DNA of 64,000 bases from positions 59,415 to 123,414 of the forward strand of contig UQHV01000004.1 in assembly GCA_900540895.1 (NCBI GenBank). The letters are read 5' to 3'. This DNA is from an uncultured Collinsella sp. GTDB lineage: Bacteria; Actinomycetota; Coriobacteriia; Coriobacteriales; Coriobacteriaceae. Below the pieces are notes generated by a model that searched no databases, was not told the DNA's origin, and saw nothing but the letters and a program-made list of their open reading frames with translations. The stretch's first letter is position 1, and each line of letters opens with the position of its first letter. The translations under genes were made by a program, and so were the position numbers. This document shows, piece by piece, positions 16,719-24,690 of the stretch.

Positions 16719-17000
16719 ATGATTGCATCGTATAAAGATGAGGATACCGAACGCTTTGCCATGGGTGTGCGGGTCAGGAGGTTCGTGCCCTTTGAGCATG
16801 TTGCGTTGAGGAAGATTCGCCAACTGCAGGTTTGTGCTTCGCTTGATGATCTTCGCGTTCCACCGGGCAACCGCCTGGAAGCTTTGAAGGGCGATCGTGC
16901 CGGTCAATATAGCATCCGTGTTAACGAGCGCTATCGGGTCTGTTTTGAGTGGAGACAGGAGATGGCTTGGAATGTCGAAATCGTCGATTATCACAAGTGA
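16719..17000 (+). CDS. higB: HigB-type toxin (RelE/ParE superfamily)
   Basis: 93 residues ending in the canonical plasmid-maintenance-killer pattern: LRVPPGNRLEALKGDRAGQY, then SIRVNERYRVCFEW and VEIVDYHK. Members cleave mRNA on the ribosome. It overlaps the antitoxin gene by 29 nt in the toxin-first order typical of HigBA. A start at 16719 gives the common length for the family. Two operator-like repeats upstream suggest repression by the complex. Confidence 0.88.
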   Translation: MIASYKDEDTERFAMGVRVRRFVPFEHVALRKIRQLQVCASLDDLRVPPGNRLEALKGDRAGQYSIRVNERYRVCFEWRQEMAWNVEIVDYHK

Positions 17001-17313
17001 TGAGACTTCGGCCGATTTGCTGTCGCCGGTGACTCCTGGTGAGCTTCTCAAAGAGGAGTTTCTTGTTCCCATGGGCATTTCTCAATATCGCCTTGCGAAA
17101 GAGACTGGGATTCCGGCTCAGCGTATCGGGCAGATTGTCTTGGGAAAACGTCGCGTGACGGCCGACACCGACCTCCGTCTTTGCCGTTATTTTGGCCTGA
17201 CGGATGGTTATTGGCTGCGCGCTCAGGTGGCGTTTGACCTTGAGGCCGAGAAAAGGCGGATCGAACCGGAACTCGACAAGATCGTTCCTGTTCAGCAGGC
17301 TATCGCACTGTAG
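16972..17313 (+). CDS. higA: HigA-type antitoxin (XRE/HTH)
   Basis: 113 residues. An HTH of the HigA class is seen in LLSPVTPGELLKEEFLVPMG, ISQYRLAKETGIPAQRIGQI, then LGKRRVTADTDLRLCRYFGLTDGYWLRAQ. The ATG at 16972 follows AGGAG nine bases upstream and lies inside the toxin gene. It neutralises the toxin and probably represses the promoter at 16631-16707. Its stop shares one base with a possible GTG start of the next gene. Confidence 0.9.
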   Translation: MSKSSIITSDETSADLLSPVTPGELLKEEFLVPMGISQYRLAKETGIPAQRIGQIVLGKRRVTADTDLRLCRYFGLTDGYWLRAQVAFDLEAEKRRIEPELDKIVPVQQAIAL

Positions 17314-17342
17314 TGCTCAAAGATGATGGGGGTGGCGCGGCG

Positions 17343-17666
17343 ATGAGGCGACGCCGACAGTCTGCCGTATATAGTCCGGGTGGATGCGGGTGCGGTTTGC
17401 TGCTGCTTCCGGTTATTGCCGTGAGCATTGGCGTGATGTTTGCGCTTGCCGGGCTTGCCGCGGCGGCGCTCGTGCTGTTTATCACTGCCATCGGCGTGAC
17501 GATTTGGCTCTGCCGCAATCGCGAGCAACGCCGTGTCGACGGTAAAACCAATGTCGGCTGGGTCGTCTTTCTGATCATTGCGTACCTGCTGAGTGCCAGC
17601 TACCTTGTTTTCTTTGTCCTGTTGATGATCAGTGCCTTTACCGGGGAATCCGTCACGGTGGGTTGA
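17343..17666 (+). CDS. Small membrane protein, unknown
   Basis: 107 residues with a basic start (MRRRRQS), then two or three hydrophobic segments: CGLLLLPVIAVSIGVMFALAG continuing into an ALVLFITAIGVTIWL helix, a polar loop (CRNREQRRVDGKTN), and VGWVVFLIIAYLLSASYLVF. No known domain. The start is uncertain: ATG at 17343 after GGGGGTGG, or GTG at 17313 overlapping the higA stop. Possibly co-transcribed with higBA; no function is proposed. Confidence 0.55.
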   Translation: MRRRRQSAVYSPGGCGCGLLLLPVIAVSIGVMFALAGLAAAALVLFITAIGVTIWLCRNREQRRVDGKTNVGWVVFLIIAYLLSASYLVFFVLLMISAFTGESVTVG

Positions 17667-17771
17667 TGCACTGCCAGCAGACGGTCGCGCGCAGTGCGTT
17701 TGCTCGGCGTTTGGATAACTGCATTGGTCGTTTACCGCAGCCTTAGCTCTCAGCTAATGAATTCAAGTTCA

Positions 17772-17825
17772 ATCCTTCCTACGATGTGCTGTGTACCGGC
17801 ACGGTAGCCGGATCGTAGGAAGGAT
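17772..17825 (+). promoter_or_regulatory. Hairpin that sequesters the ribosome binding site of the FxLYD gene
   Basis: ATCCTTCCTACGAT (17772-17785) is perfectly complementary to ATCGTAGGAAGGAT (17812-17825), and the latter contains the AGGAAGG ribosome binding site six bases before the ATG at 17831. A smaller CCGGC/GCCGG stem sits in the loop. Without melting or a ligand or antisense partner, translation should be low. It could instead be an upstream terminator, but no T run follows. Confidence 0.6.
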
Positions 17826-17830
17826 GAATA

Positions 17831-18274
17831 ATGGCAAAAGAGGGAAAGAAGCCAATCGGTAAGATTGTCCTAGGCATCATCGTGGTGCTGGTTATTGTCG
17901 GTGCCGTGGGCTCTATGGGCGGCAACTCAACCGATTCGTCTGCGAGCGATTCGGCAAAACCTGCCGAGACGACACAGCAGGCTAAGGAGCAAAAAGAACC
18001 GCAAGAACCGTATACCATTGCTGACGAGGCTGAAGACACTTCCAATCAGTTTACCTATAAGATCACGGGCACCCTGACCAATAACACGGACAAGGAAAAG
18101 AGCTACATTCAGATTGAATATGTTCTGTATGATGCCGATGGCAACCAGGTTGGAACGGCTCTTGCAAACACCAATCATCTGAAGGCGGGCGGCTCCTGGA
18201 AGTTCGAGGCGCTGGGTACGGTGTCTCCCGACCAGGTTGCTAGCTGGGAGCGTTCGGACGTAAGCGGTTTCTAG
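17831..18274 (+). CDS. Membrane-anchored FxLYD domain protein
   Basis: 147 residues: short basic N-terminus (MAKEGKKPIGK), one membrane helix (IVLGIIVVLVIVGAVGSM), a low-complexity Ser/Asp/Glu/Gln linker (about 30-60), and an extracellular FxLYD-like beta domain (FTYKITGTLTNN, then IEYVLYDADGNQVGTA and GGSWKFEA). Such domains occur in surface proteins with no enzymatic activity known to me. Its ribosome binding site is locked in a 14-bp hairpin just upstream, the most notable feature of this gene. Confidence 0.7.
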   Translation: MAKEGKKPIGKIVLGIIVVLVIVGAVGSMGGNSTDSSASDSAKPAETTQQAKEQKEPQEPYTIADEAEDTSNQFTYKITGTLTNNTDKEKSYIQIEYVLYDADGNQVGTALANTNHLKAGGSWKFEALGTVSPDQVASWERSDVSGF

Positions 18275-18306
18275 CATGTTGCATGCACTGGGGGAGGTGA
18301 AGTCGT

Positions 18307-18729
18307 ATGTCCGATAAAAAGCTGACCGAGGAGTTGCTCAATGAGCTTCTCGATGCGCCGAACATCGATGGCTATATCAAAGAACACGACTTTGCCGCTC
18401 CGTCGCTTTCGAACTACCTGAAGCAGCTACTGCAGGAAAAGGGCTTGGAGCGCTCGCGCGTGGTTCGTATGGCCGATCTCAATGAGACCTTTGGGTATCA
18501 GATCTTTACCGGTGCGCGGCATCCGAGCCGCAATAAGGTGCTGCAGATTGCCTTTGCGATGGCGCTGACGCTCAAAGAGACCAACCGTGCGTTGACGGCT
18601 GCCGGGGTAAGCGTCCTTAACTGCAAGGACCGCCGCGATGCGATTATCATCTTTTGTATCGATCGCGGGTGCAGCCTCCAAAAGGTCAACGAGGAGCTGT
18701 ATCGCTTTGGCGAGGAGACGGTGAGTTAG
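18307..18729 (+). CDS. HTH (XRE-like) protein paired with a protein kinase
   Basis: 140 residues. The central part (NYLKQLLQEKGLERSRVVRMADLN, ETFGYQIFTGARHPSRNKVLQIAFAMAL) reads as a helix-turn-helix of the Cro/CI class, followed by helical repeats with a cysteine-containing IIIFCIDRGCSL segment. The start at 18307 follows GGGGAGGTG. It lies about 100 nt upstream of a Ser/Thr kinase gene in the same direction. A regulator controlled by phosphorylation is a plausible but unproven reading of that pairing. Confidence 0.65.
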   Translation: MSDKKLTEELLNELLDAPNIDGYIKEHDFAAPSLSNYLKQLLQEKGLERSRVVRMADLNETFGYQIFTGARHPSRNKVLQIAFAMALTLKETNRALTAAGVSVLNCKDRRDAIIIFCIDRGCSLQKVNEELYRFGEETVS

Positions 18730-18827
18730 CGGTTGATATCTGAGCTGGCGGAGCTGCCGAACAACGACGCAAACGAACGGGGCGCGGATGCCATGGGGTG
18801 TCTGCGCCCTGCGCTATGATGGAGGCT

Positions 18828-20207
18828 ATGGATACTCAGACCCCAACATATTCCGATGACGAGCTGACCGCAGCGCTTGTCGAGCACCTGGCGTCGCTCG
18901 ATCGCGACGACAGCTATCGCGTGGAGCGTGTACTTAAGCGCTCGTCCGTTGAAACAACCGAGCTCGTGTACTTTGAAGGAACCGGCGGTGGTTCGCTCGG
19001 CCCCTTTGTCCGTAAACGCATCGATGCTTCGGCTCAAATCGGCGGGGCATACGGGCGTTTGTTTGCCGCTCAGCGGGCAGGCAGGCGTTTTGAGCACCTG
19101 CCCAGAATCGTCGATTGTCGTCGTGTGGGCGACGAGCTCAACGTGGTTATGGAATACATCGAAGGGGAGACGCTCAGGGCGCTGGTGTACCGTCTGGGAG
19201 CCACCCCCGATTATGCGCGTGAATTGTATCCTGCCCTATGCGATGCCGTGGGCGGGCTCCACGCCGGTTTTGCAATAGCGGGGGAGACGTCGGCGCCGGT
19301 GATCCATCGCGACCTCAAGCCGTCGAATATCATCGTGACAGGTGCCAACTATACGCCTGATGACGGCCTGACGTTTTCATCGCTGGTGATTATCGACTTG
19401 GGGATCGCGCGCGTATGGCGCGATGGCGCCGATACCGATACCGTCAAGTTTGGGACACGGCCCTATGCGCCGCCCGAGCAGTATGGGTTTGGGCAGACGA
19501 GTGTGCGAAGCGACGTCTACGCACTCGGCGCCCTGTTGTTCTTCTGCTTGACGGGAGTCGACCCTAAACCAGGGCTTGACATGCGCGAGCAATGCGAGGC
19601 GCGTGGCATTCCCACTCCACTGGCCGATGTCATCTGCATGTCGATGGCGCTCGACCCGGCCAAGCGTTTTGCGAGTGCGGAAGCGTTGGGACGGGCGACG
19701 CGCGCGGCATACGACCTGATTCACCCCGTGCGGCCTCCTGCGCCTGCGCTTGTCCATACTCCGGCCTTGGAGACGGGGTTGACGCCCCAAGGGCTCCGAA
19801 ACCCCGCAGAGCTTCCTAGGCCTGCCACCTCCGCTGCATGCGGTCTGCTCTCTCGTGTTCCGGAGTCTCTGGGGCGCATTTGGAATACGCTCGTCTGCTT
19901 CTCGCTGCTTGTGTTCTTTGCCGGAAGTCACTTTGCCGTCTTTCACCCCACCGGAGCAAACCAAAGCTACCCGACGTGGTTTCTCATAATCGAGTATTTT
20001 TTCTTTGTCGATGGCCTTATGGTGCTTATGCATTTTGCGCTGCTCGATAAGCGCCGTCTTCGTCGGCGATTCGCACTGCTCGACAGCTATCGCGGCAAGA
20101 AACTCGCGAAACTCTGGCTCAAGGCATTGGGTGTGCTGCTCCTATGCATGATCGTCATAGTCGCGGTTGCCAATGCGACCGGCGTCGTCGATACCTCCGC
20201 TACCTAA
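18828..20207 (+). CDS. Membrane-anchored serine/threonine protein kinase
   Basis: 459 residues from the ATG at 18828 (GTG at 18798 or ATGs at 18816/18819 are alternatives; the best GGAGG is very close to 18828). Hanks-type motifs: hinge NVVMEYIEGETL, catalytic loop IHRDLKPSNIIV, a DLG in place of DFG (IIDLGIARVWR), and the APE-like RPYAPPEQYGFGQTSVRSDVYALGALL. The VAIK-type lysine would be K in FVRKRID. The C-terminal third has hydrophobic segments (LVCFSLLVFFAGSHFAVF, LIIEYFFFVDGLMVLMHF, ALGVLLLCMIVIVAVA), so the kinase faces the cytoplasm. Its likely partner is the HTH protein just upstream. Confidence 0.87.
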   Translation: MDTQTPTYSDDELTAALVEHLASLDRDDSYRVERVLKRSSVETTELVYFEGTGGGSLGPFVRKRIDASAQIGGAYGRLFAAQRAGRRFEHLPRIVDCRRVGDELNVVMEYIEGETLRALVYRLGATPDYARELYPALCDAVGGLHAGFAIAGETSAPVIHRDLKPSNIIVTGANYTPDDGLTFSSLVIIDLGIARVWRDGADTDTVKFGTRPYAPPEQYGFGQTSVRSDVYALGALLFFCLTGVDPKPGLDMREQCEARGIPTPLADVICMSMALDPAKRFASAEALGRATRAAYDLIHPVRPPAPALVHTPALETGLTPQGLRNPAELPRPATSAACGLLSRVPESLGRIWNTLVCFSLLVFFAGSHFAVFHPTGANQSYPTWFLIIEYFFFVDGLMVLMHFALLDKRRLRRRFALLDSYRGKKLAKLWLKALGVLLLCMIVIVAVANATGVVDTSAT

Positions 20208-20211
20208 AAGA

Positions 20212-20234
20212 AAAGGGCCCCGTTGGGGCCCTTT
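20212..20234. terminator. Terminator between convergent genes
   Basis: AAAGGGCCCC / GGGGCCCTTT with a 3-nt loop, usable from both strands. Confidence 0.8.
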
Positions 20235-20244
20235 GCAGTTGCAC

Positions 20245-21378
20245 TTAGATGCGGTTCATCTGAGCGGCGACTTTGTTGTACCAGTCCTGCCACGTGGGCG
20301 GGCAGTACTTTTTGGCCGCAGCCGGGGTAAGGGTGGAGCCGTAGTTGGCGCCCAGATAGGCAACGTGAGCGGAGATGCCCTCGCTCCAGCTGCCAAAGCT
20401 GCGCCAACCGCCGCCACGTGCACTCCAGCCCCAGGCGTTGTAAGAATTGGCGCAATAAGCACCCTTGGTGCTCTCGATGCAGGCGATGGCGGGGGACCAA
20501 CGGGGGTCGACACCGGTATTCCAAGCGGCGACGGCAAAGTTATAGCCCTGGCCTGCCATGGGGGAGCCGGCGAGATAATTGTCGATGCGGCCTGTCCACT
20601 CATTAATGAACGAATCGTAATCGGAGCTACCAGTATTGGAGCTGTTCACCGTGGTGTCGATGGTGGTGTTGGTGTTGGTGGCCTGGCTGCTGGAATTGCT
20701 GCCGCTTACGCCCTCGCCCGAGAGCTTCTCGGCGGCAGCGGCCTTATCGGCCTCAAGCTTGGCAAGCTCGGCGGCATTTTCCTGCTCGGCTTTTGCCTGT
20801 GCCTCGCTGCGGAGCTGCTGGGCCTGTGCCAGCGCATCCTCGGCGTTTTTCTGCTCTGCCTCAAGCTGAGACTTGGCCTGCTGGAGCTCAGCCTTGTTCT
20901 GCTCGAGTTCGGTTTGCATGTTATTGAGCTGTTCGATCTCGTCGACGCTCGAGCTCGTGATCTGGTTGGTGTATTTGCAGGTCGTGATGAACTCACCCAG
21001 GCTCTGTGCGTTGACCAGGAAGCTCACGATGGGATTGGTGCCCTTCTGATACTTGTACAGATCGCGCATGGCGGAGCTTGCCTTGGCCTGCTGCTCGGGA
21101 AGCTTGGCCTCGATTTCCTCGATGCTTGCCTCATTGGAGTCAATCTGCTTTTGCAGGTCATCGAGTTTGGTGCGGGCGTCGTTGTAGGCGCTCGTGGCGG
21201 CTTCGATCTTCTGCTGGGCTGCGGAAAGCTGGTCCTGCGTTGCCTGCGAGGCGGCATACGCCGCAACGGGGGAGAGCATCGGCGTGGCCGTCAGCGCAAC
21301 GGCGAGCACGGCGCTCGTGATGATACGAGCCGGCTTCGACGCAATGAGCGCTGCGGTGCGATGATTCGAATGCTGCAT
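20245..21378 (-). CDS. Secreted coiled-coil protein with C-terminal lysozyme-like domain
   Basis: 377 residues from the ATG at 21378 (AGAGGGA upstream); a TTG five codons earlier is less likely. Signal peptide: basic start, then AVLAVALTATPMLSPVAAYA-A. Residues about 45-245 are a long coiled coil rich in Gln/Glu/Ala (TQDQLSAAQQKIEAATSAY, then LEQNKAELQQAKSQLEAEQK), like PcsB/CwlO N-terminal domains. A Ser/Thr/Asn linker leads to a C-terminal domain with GYNFAVAAWNTGVDPRWSPAIACIES, NAWGWSARGGGW and SAHVAYLG, resembling glucosaminidase/lysozyme-type muralidases (Glu in CIES as candidate catalytic acid). Probably involved in peptidoglycan remodelling at division. Confidence 0.75.
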   Translation of the reverse strand: MQHSNHRTAALIASKPARIITSAVLAVALTATPMLSPVAAYAASQATQDQLSAAQQKIEAATSAYNDARTKLDDLQKQIDSNEASIEEIEAKLPEQQAKASSAMRDLYKYQKGTNPIVSFLVNAQSLGEFITTCKYTNQITSSSVDEIEQLNNMQTELEQNKAELQQAKSQLEAEQKNAEDALAQAQQLRSEAQAKAEQENAAELAKLEADKAAAAEKLSGEGVSGSNSSSQATNTNTTIDTTVNSSNTGSSDYDSFINEWTGRIDNYLAGSPMAGQGYNFAVAAWNTGVDPRWSPAIACIESTKGAYCANSYNAWGWSARGGGWRSFGSWSEGISAHVAYLGANYGSTLTPAAAKKYCPPTWQDWYNKVAAQMNRI

Positions 21379-21612
21379 CCAGTCCCTCTGCAATCAATCG
21401 TAGGTTATGGTTCGAACGGTATTCTACTACTGCTTTCGACCTCAACTTGAACCTTAAAGGTTCCAAAGGGTCAAGTTGAACTTGAGGCTTTGGCTTTGAC
21501 CTGCAGTTATGATGAATTGTTGAGAAACCATAGAGTTCAACTTTAACGTTACGGGGGCCTGTTTAAGAGGAGCTTTGGGCTGTAAAAGCTATCTCAACGT
21601 GGGGTTTTACAA
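21379..21612. other. Intergenic region with palindromic operator-like sequence
   Basis: No gene. GAACCTTAAAGGTTC (21449-21463) is a 15-bp palindrome of the kind bound by MerR-type regulators; TCAACTTGA (21442-21450) and TCAAGTTGA (21471-21479) flank it as an inverted pair. It lies upstream of the minus-strand coiled-coil gene and may control it. Confidence 0.4.
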
Positions 21613-22245
21613 CTACAGCGTGCCCTCCTGGCGAGCCTGCTCAATCTCTTCGAGCGCCTCGGCGGGGGTGAACGAGCAAGTGCCGTCGCCGAGCTTGACC
21701 ACCTGGATTTCGTCGCCGGTATGGACCTCTCCGCCCTTTAGCACCACGCCAAAAACGCCCTCGTGGGGAAAGATGCAGTCGCCGGCGAGATAGTAGATGG
21801 CACAGCGGGTGTGGCAGACCTTACCGATCTGACTGATTTCGACCAGGACATCGTTGCCAATCTTGAGCTGCGTTCCCAGGGGGAGCGAGAGTAGATTGAT
21901 GCCTTGCGTGGTGAAGTTCTCTCCAAAGTCACCCTCGTGTACGTCGAGCCCGCGTGCCTGCGCCGTCTGGATGGACTCCGCGGCTAAAAAAGAGACCTGG
22001 CGGTGCCAATGTCCGGCGTGCGCATCGGTAGCGAGGCCAAATTGCTCGATGACGGTGTCGCGTCCATCGGCGACGGGCGACTTGCGAGTGCCTTTGTGCT
22101 CCGACGTGTTGATTGAGACGATACGGGCAGGCCCGTTGTAAGCATCGTTTGCGGTGCGTAGGGGAACTGCCGTCTGGGCACGATCCGCAAGTTCGCGCTT
22201 GGCGGCGTCAATGATGGGGTTGTTGATCGGATGAGCCTGGGGCAC
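21613..22245 (-). CDS. MOSC domain protein
   Basis: 210 residues, mostly a MOSC (molybdenum cofactor sulfurase C-terminal) domain: GRDTVIEQFGLATDAHAGHWHRQV, then EGDFGENFTTQGINL, PLGTQLKIGNDVLVEISQIG, and the metal/cofactor-binding VCHTRCAIYYLAG. Stand-alone MOSC proteins such as YiiM and YuaD act in detoxification of N-hydroxylated compounds or in sulfur transfer. The N-terminal 40 residues have no clear match. Divergent from the ATP-grasp gene. Confidence 0.85.
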   Translation of the reverse strand: MPQAHPINNPIIDAAKRELADRAQTAVPLRTANDAYNGPARIVSINTSEHKGTRKSPVADGRDTVIEQFGLATDAHAGHWHRQVSFLAAESIQTAQARGLDVHEGDFGENFTTQGINLLSLPLGTQLKIGNDVLVEISQIGKVCHTRCAIYYLAGDCIFPHEGVFGVVLKGGEVHTGDEIQVVKLGDGTCSFTPAEALEEIEQARQEGTL

Positions 22246-22391
22246 GGTGCACCTTTCGACGGGGCGGGCAACATGTTGAATCCTACAACAATGGTAGGTT
22301 CATTGCCCATTGTCATACAACGGTGAGCGCCGTCTTCGTGCTGGCCTTCGTGCTGGACAATTACGTTGATTGCCATAGATACGGTGGAGCT

Positions 22392-22421
22392 TTGGGCGCC
22401 GGCGGCTTGGCACGCTAGAAT
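22392..22421 (+). promoter_or_regulatory. Predicted promoter for the ATP-grasp/racemase pair
   Basis: TTGGGC (22392-22397), 18-nt spacer, TAGAAT (22416-22421), 56 nt before the ATP-grasp start. Weak -35, fair -10. Confidence 0.35.
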
Positions 22422-22477
22422 AAATCAGTTGCGCAAAGACCGCCCGTTGTGTGGGCAGTTCATGATAGGAAGTTTCC

Positions 22478-23734
22478 ATGGCATTGCAATTTACAGAGCG
22501 CGAGTTCATTCCCGTGCTGCTTGGTGGCGACATCAACGCCTATTCGGTGGCGCGTGCCTTCTACGAGGAGTACCAGGTCAAGAGTCTGGTCTTTGGCAAG
22601 TATCAGACGGGTCCCGCGTACCGCAGCCAGATTATCGACTACACGCCCAACGTGGATATCGATACCATGCCCGTGATGCTCAAAACCGTCAACGGCATTG
22701 CCCAAGCGCATGCCGATAAGACGATTGTCCTTGTGGGCTGTGGTGACAACTATGTCGCTCTCGTGGCTCAAGCCAAGGATGCCCATGAGTTGGCGGATAA
22801 CATCGTCGCGCCTTACGCTCCCTATAGCATGCTTGAGCAGTGCCAGAAGAAGGAGATCTTCTACGAGCTGTGCGAGAAGCATGGCGTGCCCTATCCGCAC
22901 ACCTTTACCTTCACCATGGCGATGCTGAACGCCCAGGGTGAGGCGCCTGCCGAAGTGCTCGACCAGATCGATTTTCCTTACCCGATGATTCTGAAGCCTT
23001 CTGACGGCATCATGTGGTGGCAGCATGAGTTCGAGGGCCAGAAGAAGGCCTATGAGATTGCCGACCGCGCCGAGCTGGAACAGGTCATTCGCGATTCGTA
23101 TGCCAGCGGCTACACCGACGACCTGATCTTGCAGGATCGCGTGCCCGGCAACGACGAGTACATGCGCGTGCTCACCAGCTATTCCGACCGCAACGGCAAG
23201 GTCCGCATGATGTGCCTGGGTCACGTGCTGCTCGAGGAGCATCAGCCTCACGGTGTCGGCAACCATGCCTGCATCATTACCGAGCCCAATGACGAGCTCA
23301 TGGGCGGCGTGCGCAAGCTGCTCGAGGACCTGAACTTTGTAGGTTATTCCAACTTTGACGTTAAGTACGACGAGCGCGACGGCTCGTTTAAGTTCTTCGA
23401 TTTCAACACGCGCCAGGGCCGCAGCAACTACTACGTTACCAACAGCGGCTTTAACGTTGCCAAGTATGTGGTGGACGAGTATGTGTTCGACCGCCCGTTT
23501 GAGCCGGAGTTTGTGACGGCACAGGACGAGGCGCTGTGGATGGTCGTTCCCATGGGCGTCGTCGACAAGTACGTCAAGGATCCCGAGCTGCGCGCTAAGG
23601 TGCATCGCCTGGACAAGGAAGGCAAGGGCGCCGACCCTTCGTTTATGAAGGGCGACTTTGTCTTTAATCGCTGGCTGCGCATGTGGCACACCAAGCTGCG
23701 CCACTTTAAGCTGTTCAAGACGTATTACAAGTAG
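22478..23734 (+). CDS. ATP-grasp carboxylate-amine ligase, possible D-aspartate ligase
   Basis: 418 residues of an ATP-grasp enzyme. Recognisable parts: FPYPMILKPSDGIMWW (ATP-binding lysine), DDLILQDRVPGNDEYMRVLT, the metal-binding FVGYSNFDVKYDERDGSFKFFDFNTRQGRSN. It resembles the group containing the enterococcal D-Asp ligase that adds D-aspartate to the peptidoglycan stem. The gene 84 nt downstream encodes an aspartate/glutamate racemase, which would supply D-Asp. The pair therefore suggests cell-wall cross-bridge synthesis, but substrate assignment by context alone is tentative. The ATG at 22478 follows GATAGGAAG. Confidence 0.75.
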   Translation: MALQFTEREFIPVLLGGDINAYSVARAFYEEYQVKSLVFGKYQTGPAYRSQIIDYTPNVDIDTMPVMLKTVNGIAQAHADKTIVLVGCGDNYVALVAQAKDAHELADNIVAPYAPYSMLEQCQKKEIFYELCEKHGVPYPHTFTFTMAMLNAQGEAPAEVLDQIDFPYPMILKPSDGIMWWQHEFEGQKKAYEIADRAELEQVIRDSYASGYTDDLILQDRVPGNDEYMRVLTSYSDRNGKVRMMCLGHVLLEEHQPHGVGNHACIITEPNDELMGGVRKLLEDLNFVGYSNFDVKYDERDGSFKFFDFNTRQGRSNYYVTNSGFNVAKYVVDEYVFDRPFEPEFVTAQDEALWMVVPMGVVDKYVKDPELRAKVHRLDKEGKGADPSFMKGDFVFNRWLRMWHTKLRHFKLFKTYYK

Positions 23735-23818
23735 ATGAGCGCGGCGCCCGTCCGGTTTGCTTCGGGCGGGCGCGGGTATGATACGCGCAATTGCGCAAGC
23801 GTCACCAAGGAGGCGGCG

Positions 23819-24565
23819 ATGGAAAAGCTGGGAGTTATCGGCGGTATGGGCGCCGAGGCCACGTCGTATTACTACGACCAGGTGGTGCGTCATACGGCTG
23901 CTGCCTGCGATCAGGAACATATCGACATGGTGGTGCTCTCCAAGTCGACCATGCCCGACCGCACGTTGGCCATTAAGACCGGCGAGCATGCCAAGCTGCT
24001 GGCGACCATGAAAGAGTGCGCCCAGGCACTCGAGTCGCTGGGCTGTGCGCACATTGCCATTCCCTGCAACACGTCGCACTACTTCTACGACCAGATCCAG
24101 TCGTTTACGAAGGTGCCGATTATCCACATGCCGCGTGAGTCGGTGCGCTATGCTCTGGCCGGTGCGGTGATGGGGGAGTGCGAGTTCGATCCCAACCTGA
24201 GTATGCCGGCCGAGCCGGTGCACAAGATTGGCATTATGGGAACCGATGGCACCGTGGGCGCGGGCGTCTACGGCCGCGAATGTAAGGCTGCGGGTGTTGA
24301 GGTTGTCTATCCCAGCGAGAAACGTCAGAACGATGTGATGTCGCTTATCTACGATGATGTGAAGGCCGGGCGTGAGCCCGATATGGATAAGTTCGACCGT
24401 GTGATGTGGGAGTTTGCCCGTAGCGGCTGCGACCGCGTCATTCTGGCCTGCACCGAGCTCTCGGTGCTGCAAAAGTACCGAGAGATGCCCGAGATCACCC
24501 TCGACGCCATGGATGTCCTGGTGCGCGAATCCATCATCCGCAGCGGCGCTCCCTACCGCCTCTAG
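23819..24565 (+). CDS. Aspartate/glutamate racemase
   Basis: 248 residues. It begins MEKLGVIGGMGAEATSYYY, the hallmark of RacD/YgeA-type racemases, and has both catalytic cysteines: IAIPCNTSHYFYD and VILACTELSVL. The ATG at 23819 follows AAGGAGG; an in-frame extension to 23735 lies between genes. It interconverts L- and D-Asp (or Glu) without PLP. Immediately follows the ATP-grasp ligase, which could consume D-Asp. Confidence 0.9.
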   Translation: MEKLGVIGGMGAEATSYYYDQVVRHTAAACDQEHIDMVVLSKSTMPDRTLAIKTGEHAKLLATMKECAQALESLGCAHIAIPCNTSHYFYDQIQSFTKVPIIHMPRESVRYALAGAVMGECEFDPNLSMPAEPVHKIGIMGTDGTVGAGVYGRECKAAGVEVVYPSEKRQNDVMSLIYDDVKAGREPDMDKFDRVMWEFARSGCDRVILACTELSVLQKYREMPEITLDAMDVLVRESIIRSGAPYRL

Positions 24566-24571
24566 CTTCCG

Positions 24572-24592
24572 ACCTGTCAAAAAGGGACAGGT
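24572..24592 (+). repeat. CCTGTC/GACAGG small hairpin
   Basis: ACCTGTC (24572-24578) and GACAGGT (24586-24592), just after the racemase stop. The GGGACAGG motif recurs in other intergenic hairpins of the window. Confidence 0.5.
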
Positions 24593-24628
24593 TAATTTTG
24601 GTAGGTTTTATCTGGTGAAACAGTAAAG

Positions 24629-24662
24629 GCCTCGGCTCGTTTGGTGCGAGCCGAGGCTTTTT
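24629..24662. terminator. Terminator between racemase and ecfT
   Basis: GCCTCGGCTCG / CGAGCCGAGGC with loop TTTGGTG and a T5 tail on the plus strand; an A run on the other side lets it serve the convergent ECF operon. Confidence 0.9.
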
Positions 24663-24690
24663 GCGTTGGGCGGTTGCTGTCGGTGGTGAA

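Noticed and set aside
22460..24580. 706-codon minus-strand frame opposite the ATP-grasp ligase and racemase
   Set aside because: Covers two genes and the gap between them in antisense; no recognisable domain.
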